Program-made: the position numbers and the translations under genes
Assembly: GCF_004217565.1 (NCBI RefSeq)
Contig: NZ_SHLA01000001.1
Coordinates: 2,914,001 to 2,978,000, forward strand
DNA from: Zhihengliuella halotolerans
GTDB taxonomy: Bacteria > Actinomycetota > Actinomycetes > Actinomycetales > Micrococcaceae
Direction: 5' to 3'
DNA: 64,000 bases
Notes under the pieces: generated by a model
Told to the model about the DNA's origin: nothing
Database searches by the model: none
The model's input: only the letters and a program-made list of their open reading frames with translations
Shown: positions 38,098-47,530 of the stretch, in pieces
How the letters are laid out: the number at the start of each line of letters is the position of its first letter
Position numbering within the stretch: position 1 is the stretch's first letter

Positions 38098-39468
38098 CTA
38101 CATCCCGCCTTCGGCGGCCATGTTGGAGAAGCGCGAGTAGTGCCCCTGGAAGGCGACGGTGATGGTCTTGGTTGGACCGTTACGGTGCTTGGCGACGATG
38201 ACGTCGGCCTCGCCGGCGCGTGGGGACTCCTTGTCGTAGATGTCCTCACGGTGCAGGAGGATGACCATGTCGGCGTCCTGCTCGATCGAGCCGGACTCAC
38301 GCAGGTCGGAGACCATGGGCTTCTTGTCGGTGCGCTGCTCGGAACCACGGTTGAGCTGGGACAGCGCGATGACCGGGACATCCAGCTCCTTGGCCAGCAG
38401 CTTGAGGGCACGCGAGAACTCGGAGACCTCCTGCTGGCGCGACTCGACACGCTTGCCGGAGCTCATGAGCTGCAGGTAGTCGAGAACGACCATCTTGAGA
38501 TCGTGCTTCTGCTTCAGGCGGCGGCACTTGGCGCGGATTTCCATGAGCGACATGTTGGGCGAGTCGTCGATGTAGAGCGGCGCGTCGTTCAGCCGGCCCA
38601 TCGTGGTGGCGATCTTGCCCCACTGGTCGTCCTTCACGGTGCCCTTGCGCAGGTCCTGCAGTCCGATCGAGGCCTCCGCGGAGAGCAGGCGCATCGCGAT
38701 CTCGTTCCGCCCCATTTCGAGGGAGAAGAAAACCGTGGTCATGTTGTTCGCGATGGCCGCCGACCGGGCGAAGTCCAGTGCGAACGTCGACTTGCCGACC
38801 GCGGGGCGGGCGGCGATGACGATCATCTGGCCACCGTGCAGGCCCTGGGTGAGCTCGTCGAACTCGTAGAAGCCCGTGGGTACGCCGATGATTCCCTCGC
38901 CCCGGCTACCGGCGGACTCGATCTCGTCGACCGTGCCCTCGATGATGTCGCGCAGGGCCACATAGTCCTCGCCGCCCCGGCGCTCGGCCACGTTCATGAC
39001 CTCGGCCTGCGCGGTGTTGACGATGTCGTCGACCTCGCCATCCTGCGAGTAGCCGAGCTGGACAATCTTCGTCCCGGCGTCCACGAGCCGGCGAAGCACA
39101 CCGCGTTCTCGCACGATCTCGGCGTAGAAACCGGCGTTCGCGGCCGTCGGCACGGATTGGATGAGCGTGTGCAGATAAGCCGGGCCGCCGACGCGGGAAA
39201 TGTCGCCGCGCTTGGTCAGCAGGTCCGCCACCGTGACGGCATCGGCGGGCTCGCCGCGACCGTAGAGATCGATGATCGCTTCGTAGACGAGCTCGTGGGA
39301 CGGCCGGTAGAAGTCGGGGCCGCGCAGAACTTCGACGCAGTCGGCGATCGCATCCTTGGAGAGCATCATGCCGCCGAGCACTGACTGCTCGGCGACGATG
39401 TCCTGCGGCGGGGTGCGCCCGACGTCGGAGGAGCGGTTCTCGTCGATATCCGAGTGAGTCAGAGTCAC
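38098..39468 (-). CDS. dnaB: Replicative DNA helicase DnaB
   Basis: 456-residue hexameric helicase. The N-terminal domain (PPQDIVAEQSVLGGMMLS) is followed by a RecA-like domain with Walker A AARPAVGKSTFALDFA, FFSLEMGRNEI, Walker B MVVLDYLQLM, and SQLNRGSEQR and DLRESGSIEQDAD at the end. No intein is inserted. GTG 39468 has AAAGGAA 5 bases upstream. The 490-base region before it carries a DnaA-box cluster. It unwinds DNA at the fork and is loaded at the origin. Confidence 0.97.
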   Translation of the reverse strand: MTLTHSDIDENRSSDVGRTPPQDIVAEQSVLGGMMLSKDAIADCVEVLRGPDFYRPSHELVYEAIIDLYGRGEPADAVTVADLLTKRGDISRVGGPAYLHTLIQSVPTAANAGFYAEIVRERGVLRRLVDAGTKIVQLGYSQDGEVDDIVNTAQAEVMNVAERRGGEDYVALRDIIEGTVDEIESAGSRGEGIIGVPTGFYEFDELTQGLHGGQMIVIAARPAVGKSTFALDFARSAAIANNMTTVFFSLEMGRNEIAMRLLSAEASIGLQDLRKGTVKDDQWGKIATTMGRLNDAPLYIDDSPNMSLMEIRAKCRRLKQKHDLKMVVLDYLQLMSSGKRVESRQQEVSEFSRALKLLAKELDVPVIALSQLNRGSEQRTDKKPMVSDLRESGSIEQDADMVILLHREDIYDKESPRAGEADVIVAKHRNGPTKTITVAFQGHYSRFSNMAAEGGM

Positions 39469-39607
39469 TGCATTCCTTTCGCCACCGAACGCCGCCTGGC
39501 GCCGTCATCACCTCCATGATCCGCCGCCGCACCCGCAGAATGGGGCGCCCGACGTGCGCGCGCGAACGGATTCGCCACGGGAGGGATGTTGAAACAGTAG
39601 ACCTTGT

Positions 39608-39887
39608 TTATCCCCACTCCAACTAAGTTATCCACAGGTCTTGTGGAGAAGTTGTGGGCGATTGTGCACAGTCTGGGGACGGAGCTGTGGACAGGAGATT
39701 ATTTTTCACCGTTATTTGGCGTTGACTAGGCATTTCCTTGTTGCACAGGTGTGGACAGAAAGTTTTTCATCCCCAACCTTCAACCTTGCATTGCGTGTTC
39801 AGGCCCCGGAGGGCCCCGAAGCGCGACAAGTTATCCACAGGTTTTGTCCACTTACCCACAGACACGCCCGAGGTGGTCTGTGGGTGC
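39608..39887. promoter_or_regulatory. DnaA-box cluster upstream of dnaB
   Basis: Two perfect TTATCCACA boxes (39628-39636 and 39831-39839) are accompanied by one-mismatch or near boxes: TTATCCCCA 39608, TGTGGAGAA 39642, TTGTGCACA 39662, TGTGGACAG 39686 and 39750, TTGTCCACT 39844, TTACCCACA 39852 and TGTGGGTGC 39879. An AT-richer stretch (39697-39770) lies between them. This could be a DnaA-titrating or dnaB-regulating region, or origin DNA. dnaA and dnaN are not in the window. The rest of 39469-39959 holds the dnaB and ArsR promoters. Confidence 0.65.
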
Positions 39888-39959
39888 AGAAGCAAGGGGA
39901 AATGCAACGGGTGAGGTCAAGGCCTGCCGGCACGGGGATTAAACTGTTAGTCTCCGCGT

Positions 39960-40325
39960 ATGAATGCAGATAAGAAGGTTTGCGGACTCGATCCGTCGTC
40001 GGAGTTCGTCCACCTCGCCGCCGAGGTCTTCGGGATCCTCTCGGACCCCACGCGCATCCGGATCGTGCTGGCCCTGCGGGCGAGTCCCGAGCTCTCGGTC
40101 AACGCCATCGCCGAGGCCGTGGGCAAGAGCCCCTCGGGCGTCTCCCAGCACCTGGCGCGGCTGCGCATGGCGCGGATGGTGACGACCCGCCAGGACGGCA
40201 CGCGGGTGCTCTACCGCCTGGCCGACGAGCATGCTGCGGCCCTCGTCGCCGAGGCCGTCAAACAGGCCGAGCACGCCGTGGCCGGCGGAGCGGCGCCGCC
40301 GCACCATCACGCCCCGCAGGAGTGA
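39960..40325 (+). CDS. ArsR/SmtB-family metal-sensing repressor
   Basis: 121 residues. The winged helix LSDPTRIRIVLALRA, NAIAEAVGKSPSGVSQHLARLR and wing TTRQDGTRVLYRL are typical. The C-terminal helix DEHAAALVAEAVKQAEHAV carries D-x-H and E-H spaced as in the alpha-5 zinc/nickel site of CzrA/NmtR. A His-rich tail (PPHHHAPQE) follows. TAGTCT at 39948-39953 lies 6 bases before ATG with no ribosome site, so it is probably leaderless. It sits 4 bases before the MFS gene it likely represses. Confidence 0.88.
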   Translation: MNADKKVCGLDPSSEFVHLAAEVFGILSDPTRIRIVLALRASPELSVNAIAEAVGKSPSGVSQHLARLRMARMVTTRQDGTRVLYRLADEHAAALVAEAVKQAEHAVAGGAAPPHHHAPQE

Positions 40326-40329
40326 TCCG

Positions 40330-41559
40330 ATGCTCGCGGTCCTGAGCGACGGAGTGTACGCCCGGCTGTTCGGTGCCCAGGTGGTCGCCCTGCTGGGCAC
40401 CGGGCTGCTCACCGTCGCTCTGGGCCTGCTGGCCTTCGACGTGGCCGGCGGAGAGGCCGGCATCGTCATGGGCACGGCGATGACCATCAAGATGATCGCC
40501 TACGTGGCGGTCGCGCCGGTCGTGACCGCCCTGACCACCCGCGCCGGGCGCAAGCAGCTGCTCGTCACGGCCAACGTCGTCCGCACACTGATCGCGCTGT
40601 GCCTGCCACTGGTGGGCGAGGCCTGGCAGATCTACGTCCTGATCTTCCTGCTGCAGTCGGCCTCGGCCACGTTCACGCCGGCCTTCCAAGCCGTGATCCC
40701 GTCCGTGCTGCCCGACGAGCGCGACTACACGCGGGCGCTCTCCCTCTCTCGGCTCGCCTACGACCTCGAGTCCCTGCTCAGCCCCGCCATCGCCGCGCTG
40801 CTGCTGACGGTGGCGAGCTACCACGACTTGTTCGTCGGCACCGTCGTCGGATTCGCCGCGTCGGCGGCGCTCGTCGCCTCCGCCCGGCTCCCGGCCATCG
40901 AGGTGGCGTCCGGTACCGGCTTCCTCGATCGGCTTTCCCGTGGTGCCCGGCGATTCATCGGGCGGCGCGAGCTGCGCGGCCTGCTGGCTCTCGACCTCGT
41001 CGTCGCGAGCGGCACCGCCATGCTCATCGTCAATACGGTGGTCCTCGTCCAGGCCGATCTGGGCCGCGCCCAGTCGGACGTCGCCCTTCTGCTGGCGGCG
41101 GGCGGGGCCGGCTCGATGGCCGTCGCGCTGGTCGTGCCGCGGCTGCTGGACGCGATCGCCGACCGGACGCTCATGCTGGCGGGGGCGGCCCTCATGCCAG
41201 CCGCCCTCACCGCGATGGCTGCCACGATCCACTGGGGGTCCGGCCCCGCCCAATGGCTGGCCCTGATCGGTCTGTGGTTCGTCGTGGGCGCGGCGTCGTC
41301 GGCGATCCTCACCCCGTCTGCGCGCCTGCTGGCGCGAAACAGCGGCACGGAGACGCGGGGCGCGGTCTTCACAGCCCAGTTCTCCCTCTCACACGCGTGT
41401 TTCCTGCTGACGTACCCACTGGCCGGAGGCCTCGGTGCCGCGTACGGACTGTCGTCGGCCGCCGTCATCCTCGCGGGGACCGGTGCCGTCGGCACCGCGC
41501 TGGCGTTCGCTGCGTGGCGGGAGCCCGCGACGAGGAACCTCCGAACCTCGCCAAGGTGA
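40330..41559 (+). CDS. MFS transporter, probable metal exporter
   Basis: 409 residues with 12 predicted membrane helices in two halves; a loop after helix 6 (FLDRLSRGARRFIGRRELRG) separates them. ATG 40330 has AGGAG 8 bases upstream, within the end of the arsR gene. Pairing with a metal-sensor ArsR repressor suggests divalent metal efflux such as nickel, cobalt or zinc, as for NreB/NrsD-type exporters; this is inferred from context. It forms a two-gene unit inserted between dnaB and the ribosomal gene cluster. Confidence 0.85.
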   Translation: MLAVLSDGVYARLFGAQVVALLGTGLLTVALGLLAFDVAGGEAGIVMGTAMTIKMIAYVAVAPVVTALTTRAGRKQLLVTANVVRTLIALCLPLVGEAWQIYVLIFLLQSASATFTPAFQAVIPSVLPDERDYTRALSLSRLAYDLESLLSPAIAALLLTVASYHDLFVGTVVGFAASAALVASARLPAIEVASGTGFLDRLSRGARRFIGRRELRGLLALDLVVASGTAMLIVNTVVLVQADLGRAQSDVALLLAAGGAGSMAVALVVPRLLDAIADRTLMLAGAALMPAALTAMAATIHWGSGPAQWLALIGLWFVVGAASSAILTPSARLLARNSGTETRGAVFTAQFSLSHACFLLTYPLAGGLGAAYGLSSAAVILAGTGAVGTALAFAAWREPATRNLRTSPR

Positions 41560-41657
41560 TACTTCAGGCTGATGCGTCAGGCGGTGCCACCGGCGTAGAT
41601 TGGAGGGACGGGCGCACCGGGCGCCCGCGAACGGCCACGCGAGAAGGAATGATTGAC

Positions 41658-42110
41658 ATGTTCGAGGTCTCGATCGCCGAGGCGATCATCTTCCTGACTG
41701 TCTTCGGCATCATCGTCGGTGTCCTCTGGGCCATCTTCGTCTCGCGCCCCAAGACGGCCGTCAGCGAGGAGGAGCAGTACATCCAGCGCCTCAATTCGCA
41801 GTGGGCCCAGCAGCGCCACGAGGAGACCCAGCGGGCGGAACGGATCCGCCGCGAGACGGAGCAGCGCCTCCCGGCCAACCGCAGCACACCGGTCGCCTCG
41901 GTCAACGATCCCACCGCGGCCGCCGGCCCGTCCATGATGCACCCGTCGGGGACCATGCCCGGCGGCGCCGACGCGAACCCCGAGTACCACGCCGTCCTCG
42001 CGCTCGTGCAGCAGGGACGCATCGTCGAGGCCGTGAAGAAGGTCCGTCAGGACACCGGCATCGGCCTGGTCGATGCGAAGAAGTTCATCGACCAGATGTC
42101 CGGCCGTTAA
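41658..42110 (+). CDS. Membrane-anchored protein with ribosomal L7/L12-like C-terminal domain
   Basis: 150 residues. One N-terminal membrane helix (IAEAIIFLTVFGIIVGVLWA) leads to a charged, probably coiled segment (YIQRLNSQWAQQRHEETQ, AERIRRETEQRL). A Pro/Gly/Met-rich linker and a C-terminal block ALVQQGRIVEAVKKVRQ and TGIGLVDAKKFIDQM follow. The last block matches the L7/L12 C-terminal domain. ATG 41658 has GAAGGA 9 bases upstream; ATG 41649 is in frame. A strong terminator follows directly. Function unknown. Confidence 0.75.
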   Translation: MFEVSIAEAIIFLTVFGIIVGVLWAIFVSRPKTAVSEEEQYIQRLNSQWAQQRHEETQRAERIRRETEQRLPANRSTPVASVNDPTAAAGPSMMHPSGTMPGGADANPEYHAVLALVQQGRIVEAVKKVRQDTGIGLVDAKKFIDQMSGR

Positions 42111-42112
42111 GC

Positions 42113-42152
42113 CACGCGAGGCCCCCACCCGTGCGGGTGGGGGCCTCGCGTG
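42113..42152. terminator. 18-bp bidirectional terminator
   Basis: Arms 42113-42130 and 42135-42152 pair perfectly over 18 bp with a 4-base loop (GTGC). It lies 3 bases after the L7/L12-like stop and 38 bases from the rplI stop, so it separates the convergent transcripts. No clear T-tract. Confidence 0.75.
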
Positions 42153-42189
42153 CAGTGCGAAGAACGCGTGCGGCTGACGCCGCGCGCGA

Positions 42190-42651
42190 CTACTTCTTCT
42201 TCGCGGCCGGGACGACCTGCAGTGCGATGGTCGCCGAGACGTCCTCGTGCAGGCGCACGGTGGCCTCGTAGTTGCCGGTGGCCTTGATGTGCTCCGGCAG
42301 TTCGACCTTGCGCTTGTCGATGGCGCCGAGACCGGAGGCCTCGACGGCCTTCGCGACGTCGTCGACCTTGACGGTGCCGAACAGGCGACCGGACTCGCCG
42401 GTCTTCACCTGCACCTTCACCGGCTTGGAGGACAGCTTCGCAGCCAGTTCCTTGGCCTCTTCCAGCGAGGCGACAGCGCGTGCAGCACGCGCGGCCTTGA
42501 TGGACTCGACCTGCTTCTCGCCACCCTTGGACCAGGTGATGGCCACGCCGCGGGGCAGAAGGTAGTTACGGGCGTAACCGTTCTTCACCTCGACGATGTC
42601 GCCAGCGGTACCGAGACCGGTCACTTCGTGGGTCAGAATGAGCTTTGCCAT
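42190..42651 (-). CDS. rplI: 50S ribosomal protein L9
   Basis: 153 residues. The L9 signature [19 protein letters not shown] is near the N-terminus, followed by the long connecting helix and the C-terminal rRNA-binding domain ending in VVPAAKKK. It bridges the L1 stalk region to neighbouring ribosomes. Last gene of the rpsF-ssb-rpsR-rplI operon, 17 bases after rpsR. Confidence 0.97.
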   Translation of the reverse strand: MAKLILTHEVTGLGTAGDIVEVKNGYARNYLLPRGVAITWSKGGEKQVESIKAARAARAVASLEEAKELAAKLSSKPVKVQVKTGESGRLFGTVKVDDVAKAVEASGLGAIDKRKVELPEHIKATGNYEATVRLHEDVSATIALQVVPAAKKK

Positions 42652-42668
42652 GTTCTTTATCCCTTCCC

Positions 42669-42908
42669 TTAGCCGCGGCCAGCGCCGGAGTAAGGCAGCA
42701 GGGCGACCTCGCGGGCGTTCTTGATGGCCTGCGCGATCTTGCGCTGCTCCTGAACGGACACGCCGGTCACACGACGAGCACGGATCTTTCCGCGATCGGA
42801 AATGAACTTGCGCAGCAGGGCGACGTCCTTGTAGTCGATGACAGTGATGTCAGCGGCCTTCAAGGGGTTGGACTTTGGTTTGGGCTTACGGATATCAGCC
42901 TTAGCCAT
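42669..42908 (-). CDS. rpsR: 30S ribosomal protein S18, cysteine-free type
   Basis: 79 residues with the S18 core [25 protein letters not shown] and [11 protein letters not shown] at the end. There is no Cys, so it is the zinc-independent (C-minus) form even though it lies in the main rpsF-ssb operon; some actinobacteria keep a CxxC form here. It lies 63 bases downstream of ssb and 17 upstream of rplI. Confidence 0.96.
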   Translation of the reverse strand: MAKADIRKPKPKSNPLKAADITVIDYKDVALLRKFISDRGKIRARRVTGVSVQEQRKIAQAIKNAREVALLPYSGAGRG

Positions 42909-42971
42909 CGTGGAGCTCCTTAGTTTTTGGAGCCCGCAGAATATTCTGCGGGATGGTGAATAGAAATGTTG

Positions 42972-43589
42972 TTAGAAAGGCGGTTCGTCGTTACCGGCTC
43001 CCCAGCCGCCACCGTTGTTTCCACCGTTGTTGCCTCCGGTGGACGGGGTGGACCAGGGGTCTTCGGCCGGGGCGCCCCAGCCTCCGCCGGCATTGTTTCC
43101 GCCGCCAGCATTGTTTCCGCCGCCGGCTGGTGCGGCGTTGCCGCCGCCGAACCCGGCATTACCGCCACCGAAGCCGCCTGCGTTGCCGCCGCCGAAGCCG
43201 CCCTGATTGCCACCAGCGTTGTTGCGCTGGGAGCGGGTGACCTTTGCAGAGGCGTATCGCAGGGAGGGGCCGATCTCGTCGACATCCAGCTCCATGACGG
43301 TGCGCCGTTCGCCTTCCTTGGTGTCAAACGAACGAGACTTCAACCGACCCTGGGCGACGACTCGCATGCCCTTGGTCAGCGTCTCGGCGACGTTCTCGGC
43401 AGCGTCGCGCCACACCGAAGAGCGCAGGAACAGCGTTTCGCCGTCCTTCCACTCATTGGTCTGGCGATCGAACGTCCGCGGAGTCGATGCGATGGTGAAG
43501 TTCGCCACCGCTGATCCCGACGGGGTGAAACGCAGTTCCGGGTCGCCGGTGAGATTTCCGACGACCGTGATGACGGTCTCTCCTGCCAT
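42972..43589 (-). CDS. ssb: Single-stranded DNA-binding protein
   Basis: 205 residues. The OB-fold (about 1-110) starts with [20 protein letters not shown] and includes [21 protein letters not shown]. It is followed by a long Gly/Asn-rich linker with imperfect GGFGGGNAG repeats, and the conserved acidic tip NDEPPF that binds partners. The linker DNA is repetitive. Second gene of the rpsF operon. Confidence 0.97.
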   Translation of the reverse strand: MAGETVITVVGNLTGDPELRFTPSGSAVANFTIASTPRTFDRQTNEWKDGETLFLRSSVWRDAAENVAETLTKGMRVVAQGRLKSRSFDTKEGERRTVMELDVDEIGPSLRYASAKVTRSQRNNAGGNQGGFGGGNAGGFGGGNAGFGGGNAAPAGGGNNAGGGNNAGGGWGAPAEDPWSTPSTGGNNGGNNGGGWGAGNDEPPF

Positions 43590-43640
43590 GAAGGTCTCTC
43601 TAACGTGTCGGTTCGAATGAAGTTCAAGCAGCCGCGAGGA

Positions 43641-43946
43641 CTACTTGGCGGAAACCTTCTGGTCCTCCGGGCGGGTGATCTTGGTGCGCAGGATCGTCTC
43701 GTTCAGAGACAGCTGGCGATCAAGCTCGGCAGAGGTTGCCGGGGTTGCGGTGAAGTTGACGACGGCGTAAATCGCCTCGGACTTCTTCTGGATCTCGTAG
43801 GCCAGACGACGGCGGCCCCAGATGTCGACGTTTTCGATGGTCCCGCCATCGTTGCGGACGACGTCCAGGAACTTGCCGAGGGTCGGCTCGACGGTGCGTT
43901 CGTCGACCTCGGGGTCGAGGAGCACCATGAGTTCGTAAGCACGCAT
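43641..43946 (-). CDS. rpsF: 30S ribosomal protein S6
   Basis: 101 residues: [19 protein letters not shown] at the start, [20 protein letters not shown] in the middle. ATG 43946 is chosen because AAAGGAGGT lies 7 bases upstream; the frame extends further out without homology. First gene of the rpsF-ssb-rpsR-rplI operon, 51 bases before ssb. Confidence 0.97.
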   Translation of the reverse strand: MRAYELMVLLDPEVDERTVEPTLGKFLDVVRNDGGTIENVDIWGRRRLAYEIQKKSEAIYAVVNFTATPATSAELDRQLSLNETILRTKITRPEDQKVSAK

Positions 43947-44133
43947 GTGAACCCACCTCCTTTGGGCTAAACGGTCACGGTCTTTCCGTAACAGGAGGTT
44001 CTTTGCGTTGGTCGTCCCGCCGTCCCGATTTTCGGGCAGGCTGAAGACAACCTCATCTATCCTACCCGATCCGCGCCGGCGACCGAGACGCCTCCGCTGA
44101 GGCATCGGTCACCGCTGGAGGGCACGCGAAAAA

Positions 44134-44182
44134 GGGTGCGGCGGGCGGTCGAATCCAAGTGATTCGACCGCCCGCCGCACCC
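44134..44182 (-). terminator. Terminator of the Rpf-like gene
   Basis: Arms 44134-44155 and 44161-44182 are perfectly complementary over 22 bp with a 5-base loop. On the minus strand the stem is followed by TTTTT, making a good intrinsic terminator 42 bases after the Rpf-like stop at 44224. Confidence 0.85.
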
Positions 44183-44223
44183 ACGACGCACCCTGACGGG
44201 GTGTAGAGCCTGGCAGGCCCGGG

Positions 44224-45180
<957 letters not shown>

Positions 45181-45261
45181 TCAGGGCATCGCCAGCACTT
45201 CGCCACCCTCGGCACAGTCCGCGCACAGCAGGCTGTGGACGCACCGGGCGCCACCCGTGGT

Positions 45262-46575
45262 TCAGCTGGAGAAGAGCCGCACGCCGACGCGGGCCAGCCG
45301 CCACGGATCGGCGACGCCGCACATCTCGCGCGCCGAGTGCATCGAGAGCAGCGGGATGCCGACGTCGACCGTGCGCACGCCGAGCCGCGTCGCCGTCAGC
45401 GGTCCGATCGTCGAGCCGCACGGCATCACGTTGTTGGAGACGAACTCTTGGTAGGGCACGCCCGCCTCGTCGCACCAGCGCGCCCAGAGCGCGGCCCCGA
45501 CGCCGTCGGTCGCATAGCGCTGGTTCGCGTTGATCTTCAGCAGCGGCCCGGCGCCGAGCAGCGGCTGGTTCGCCGGATCGTGACGCTCGGGGTAGTTCGG
45601 GTGGATCGAGTGCCCGGCGTCGGCGGAGACGCACACCGAGTCGGCGTACGCGCGGTAGCGGTCGGCGTCGGTGGCGCCGAGTCCGCCCGAAATCCGCTCC
45701 AGGATCTCCTGCAGGAACGGTCCGGCGGCACCGGAGCGCGAGCCGGATCCGATCTCCTCGTGATCGAACGCGGTCAGCATCGCGATGTGCTCGCCGCCGC
45801 CGGTGGCGGCGTGCTCGATGAGGGCGACCAGCGAAGCGTGCACGGAGGAGAGGTTGTCCAGCCGGCCCGAAGCGAAGAACGCCCCATCGCGGCCGAATTC
45901 GGCCGGGGCCTGCGCGTCAGCGACGACGACGTCGTAGCCGCCGATCCGCGCCGCCTCCACACCCGCGGCGTCCGCGAGCACCGCGAGCAGGTCCTCCTGC
46001 GCCGGCACCCCCGTGCCCCACACCGGGTTCATGTGGCGCTGCTTGTCCAGCGTCAGGCCGTCGTTGACCTGCCGGTCGAGATGAATGGCCAGCTGGGGGA
46101 AGCGCAGCAGCGGTTCGGTGCGCGTGAGCACCTCCGTGCCGTCCGTGAGCACGAGGCGGCCGGCGAGCAGCAGCTCGCGGTCGAGCCACGAATTCAGCAG
46201 CGGGCCGCCGTAGACCTCGACCCCGGCCTGCAGCCAGCCGTGAGCGCCCGTCGTCGGCTTGGGCTTGAGCTTGAACGACGGCGAATCCGTGTGCGAGCCG
46301 AGCATGTGGAAGCCGGTCCGCGGCCCCGCACCCTCCGGCACGACCCACGCGATGATCGCGCCATCGCGGACCACGAAGTAGGACCCGGGCCGAGTCGGCC
46401 AGTCAGCCGCCTCGTCGAGGCTCGTGAAGCCGGCCGCGGTCAGCCGGCGGGCAGCCTCGGCAGCCGCGTGATAGCTCGAGGGCGAGGCGGAGACGAAGTC
46501 CCCCAGGTCGCGGGTGTGGGCCCGGGCTTCGTCGCTGAACTCCCCTGCGGCACCCAACGTGCTCATGTCTGCCAA
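45262..46575 (-). CDS. M18-family aspartyl aminopeptidase
   Basis: 437-residue zinc aminopeptidase. FHMLGSHTDSPSFKLKP carries the first metal His/Asp, GRLDNLSSVHASL the bridging Asp, and FDHEEIGSGSRSGAAGPFL the catalytic Glu pair. MPCGSTIGPLTATRLGVRTVDVG and the terminal His in LLSMHSARE complete the M18 site. TTG 46575 has GGAGG 5 bases upstream, so it is preferred to ATG 46566, which has no well-spaced site. It removes acidic N-terminal residues from peptides in the cytosol. Confidence 0.93.
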   Translation of the reverse strand: MADMSTLGAAGEFSDEARAHTRDLGDFVSASPSSYHAAAEAARRLTAAGFTSLDEAADWPTRPGSYFVVRDGAIIAWVVPEGAGPRTGFHMLGSHTDSPSFKLKPKPTTGAHGWLQAGVEVYGGPLLNSWLDRELLLAGRLVLTDGTEVLTRTEPLLRFPQLAIHLDRQVNDGLTLDKQRHMNPVWGTGVPAQEDLLAVLADAAGVEAARIGGYDVVVADAQAPAEFGRDGAFFASGRLDNLSSVHASLVALIEHAATGGGEHIAMLTAFDHEEIGSGSRSGAAGPFLQEILERISGGLGATDADRYRAYADSVCVSADAGHSIHPNYPERHDPANQPLLGAGPLLKINANQRYATDGVGAALWARWCDEAGVPYQEFVSNNVMPCGSTIGPLTATRLGVRTVDVGIPLLSMHSAREMCGVADPWRLARVGVRLFSS

Positions 46576-46648
46576 GCCGGCCTCCGTCGTCGTGCTGTCC
46601 GCGCGCGCGGACGCTGATGGTTTGCTTCGGTAACGATCTTAGCGGTGC

Positions 46649-46813
46649 TCACGTGCCCTGGCGGTAGCGGGCGTACCCCGTGAACGCCAGCCCGCAGATG
46701 ATCAGCCCCCAGCCGGGCACGGGCCACTGGGGCACCGCGAGCAGGAACGCGCCGGCGACGAGCAGCAGGACCGCGATCATGAACCACGGGCTGCGCAGGA
46801 ACTCGATGTTCAT
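46649..46813 (-). CDS. 54-residue membrane protein in two-component operon
   Basis: Reading the minus strand gives 54 residues with two membrane segments: WFMIAVLLLVAGAFLLAV and PGWGLIICGLAFTGY, joined by PQWPVP. GAGGTG lies 6 bases before ATG 46813, at the very end of the response regulator gene 9 bases away. It is therefore probably translated with the two-component system. It may be a membrane partner of the kinase or the ABC transporter; no family is recognised. Confidence 0.65.
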   Translation of the reverse strand: MNIEFLRSPWFMIAVLLLVAGAFLLAVPQWPVPGWGLIICGLAFTGYARYRQGT

Positions 46814-46822
46814 CGCCGCACC

Positions 46823-47530
46823 TCAGTAATCCAGGCCCTGGCTCGGGATGACGAGACCCGTCTCGTAGGCGTAGACGACGGCCTGCACGCGGTCGCGCAG
46901 GTGCAGCTTCGTCAGGATTCGGCGCACGTGCGTCTTCACCGTGGCCTCCGAGAGGAAGAACCGGTGCGCGATCTCCGCGTTGGAGAGGCCCTCGGAGATC
47001 GCCTCGAGCACCTCGCGCTCGCGCGGGGTCAGGTCGGCCAGCAGCGGATCTTCGGCCCGCTCCGCCGCGGACGACGACGGCGTCCCCGCTTCGCCGGTCG
47101 CGGGGCGCACGTAGGTCTCCAGCAGGCGCTGGGTCACGCGCGGGGCGACGACGGCGTCGCCGCTGGCCACGAGCTGCACCGCGTGCACGAGCTCCTCGGG
47201 CGCGACGTCTTTGAGCAGGAAGGCCGAAGCGCCCGCCCGCAGGCCGTCGAACGCGTACTCGTCGAGGTCGAACGTCGTCAGGATGATGACGCGCGTTCCG
47301 GGGTGCGCGGCGGTGATCCGGCGGGTCGCCTCGATCCCGTCCATGCGCGGCATGCGCACGTCCATGAGCACGACGTCGGGCGCGAACCGCTCGGTCTGCT
47401 CGATCGCCTCGATCCCGTCGGAGGCTTCGCCGCAGACCTCCATGGCCTCCTCGGCCTCGAGGATCAGCGAAAACCCCATGCGCAGCAGCGGCTGGTCATC
47501 GGCCAGCAGCACCTTCGTCTTCTTTGTCAT
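46823..47530 (-). CDS. NarL/LuxR-type response regulator
   Basis: 235 residues. The receiver domain has [14 protein letters not shown] with the acidic pocket, [13 protein letters not shown] with the phospho-Asp and [11 protein letters not shown] with the conserved Lys. A polar linker (about 145-170) leads to the LuxR helix-turn-helix [20 protein letters not shown], then [17 protein letters not shown] overlaps the kinase stop by ATGA. It probably controls the ABC-2 transporter genes at 48975-50758. Confidence 0.95.
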   Translation of the reverse strand: MTKKTKVLLADDQPLLRMGFSLILEAEEAMEVCGEASDGIEAIEQTERFAPDVVLMDVRMPRMDGIEATRRITAAHPGTRVIILTTFDLDEYAFDGLRAGASAFLLKDVAPEELVHAVQLVASGDAVVAPRVTQRLLETYVRPATGEAGTPSSSAAERAEDPLLADLTPREREVLEAISEGLSNAEIAHRFFLSEATVKTHVRRILTKLHLRDRVQAVVYAYETGLVIPSQGLDY

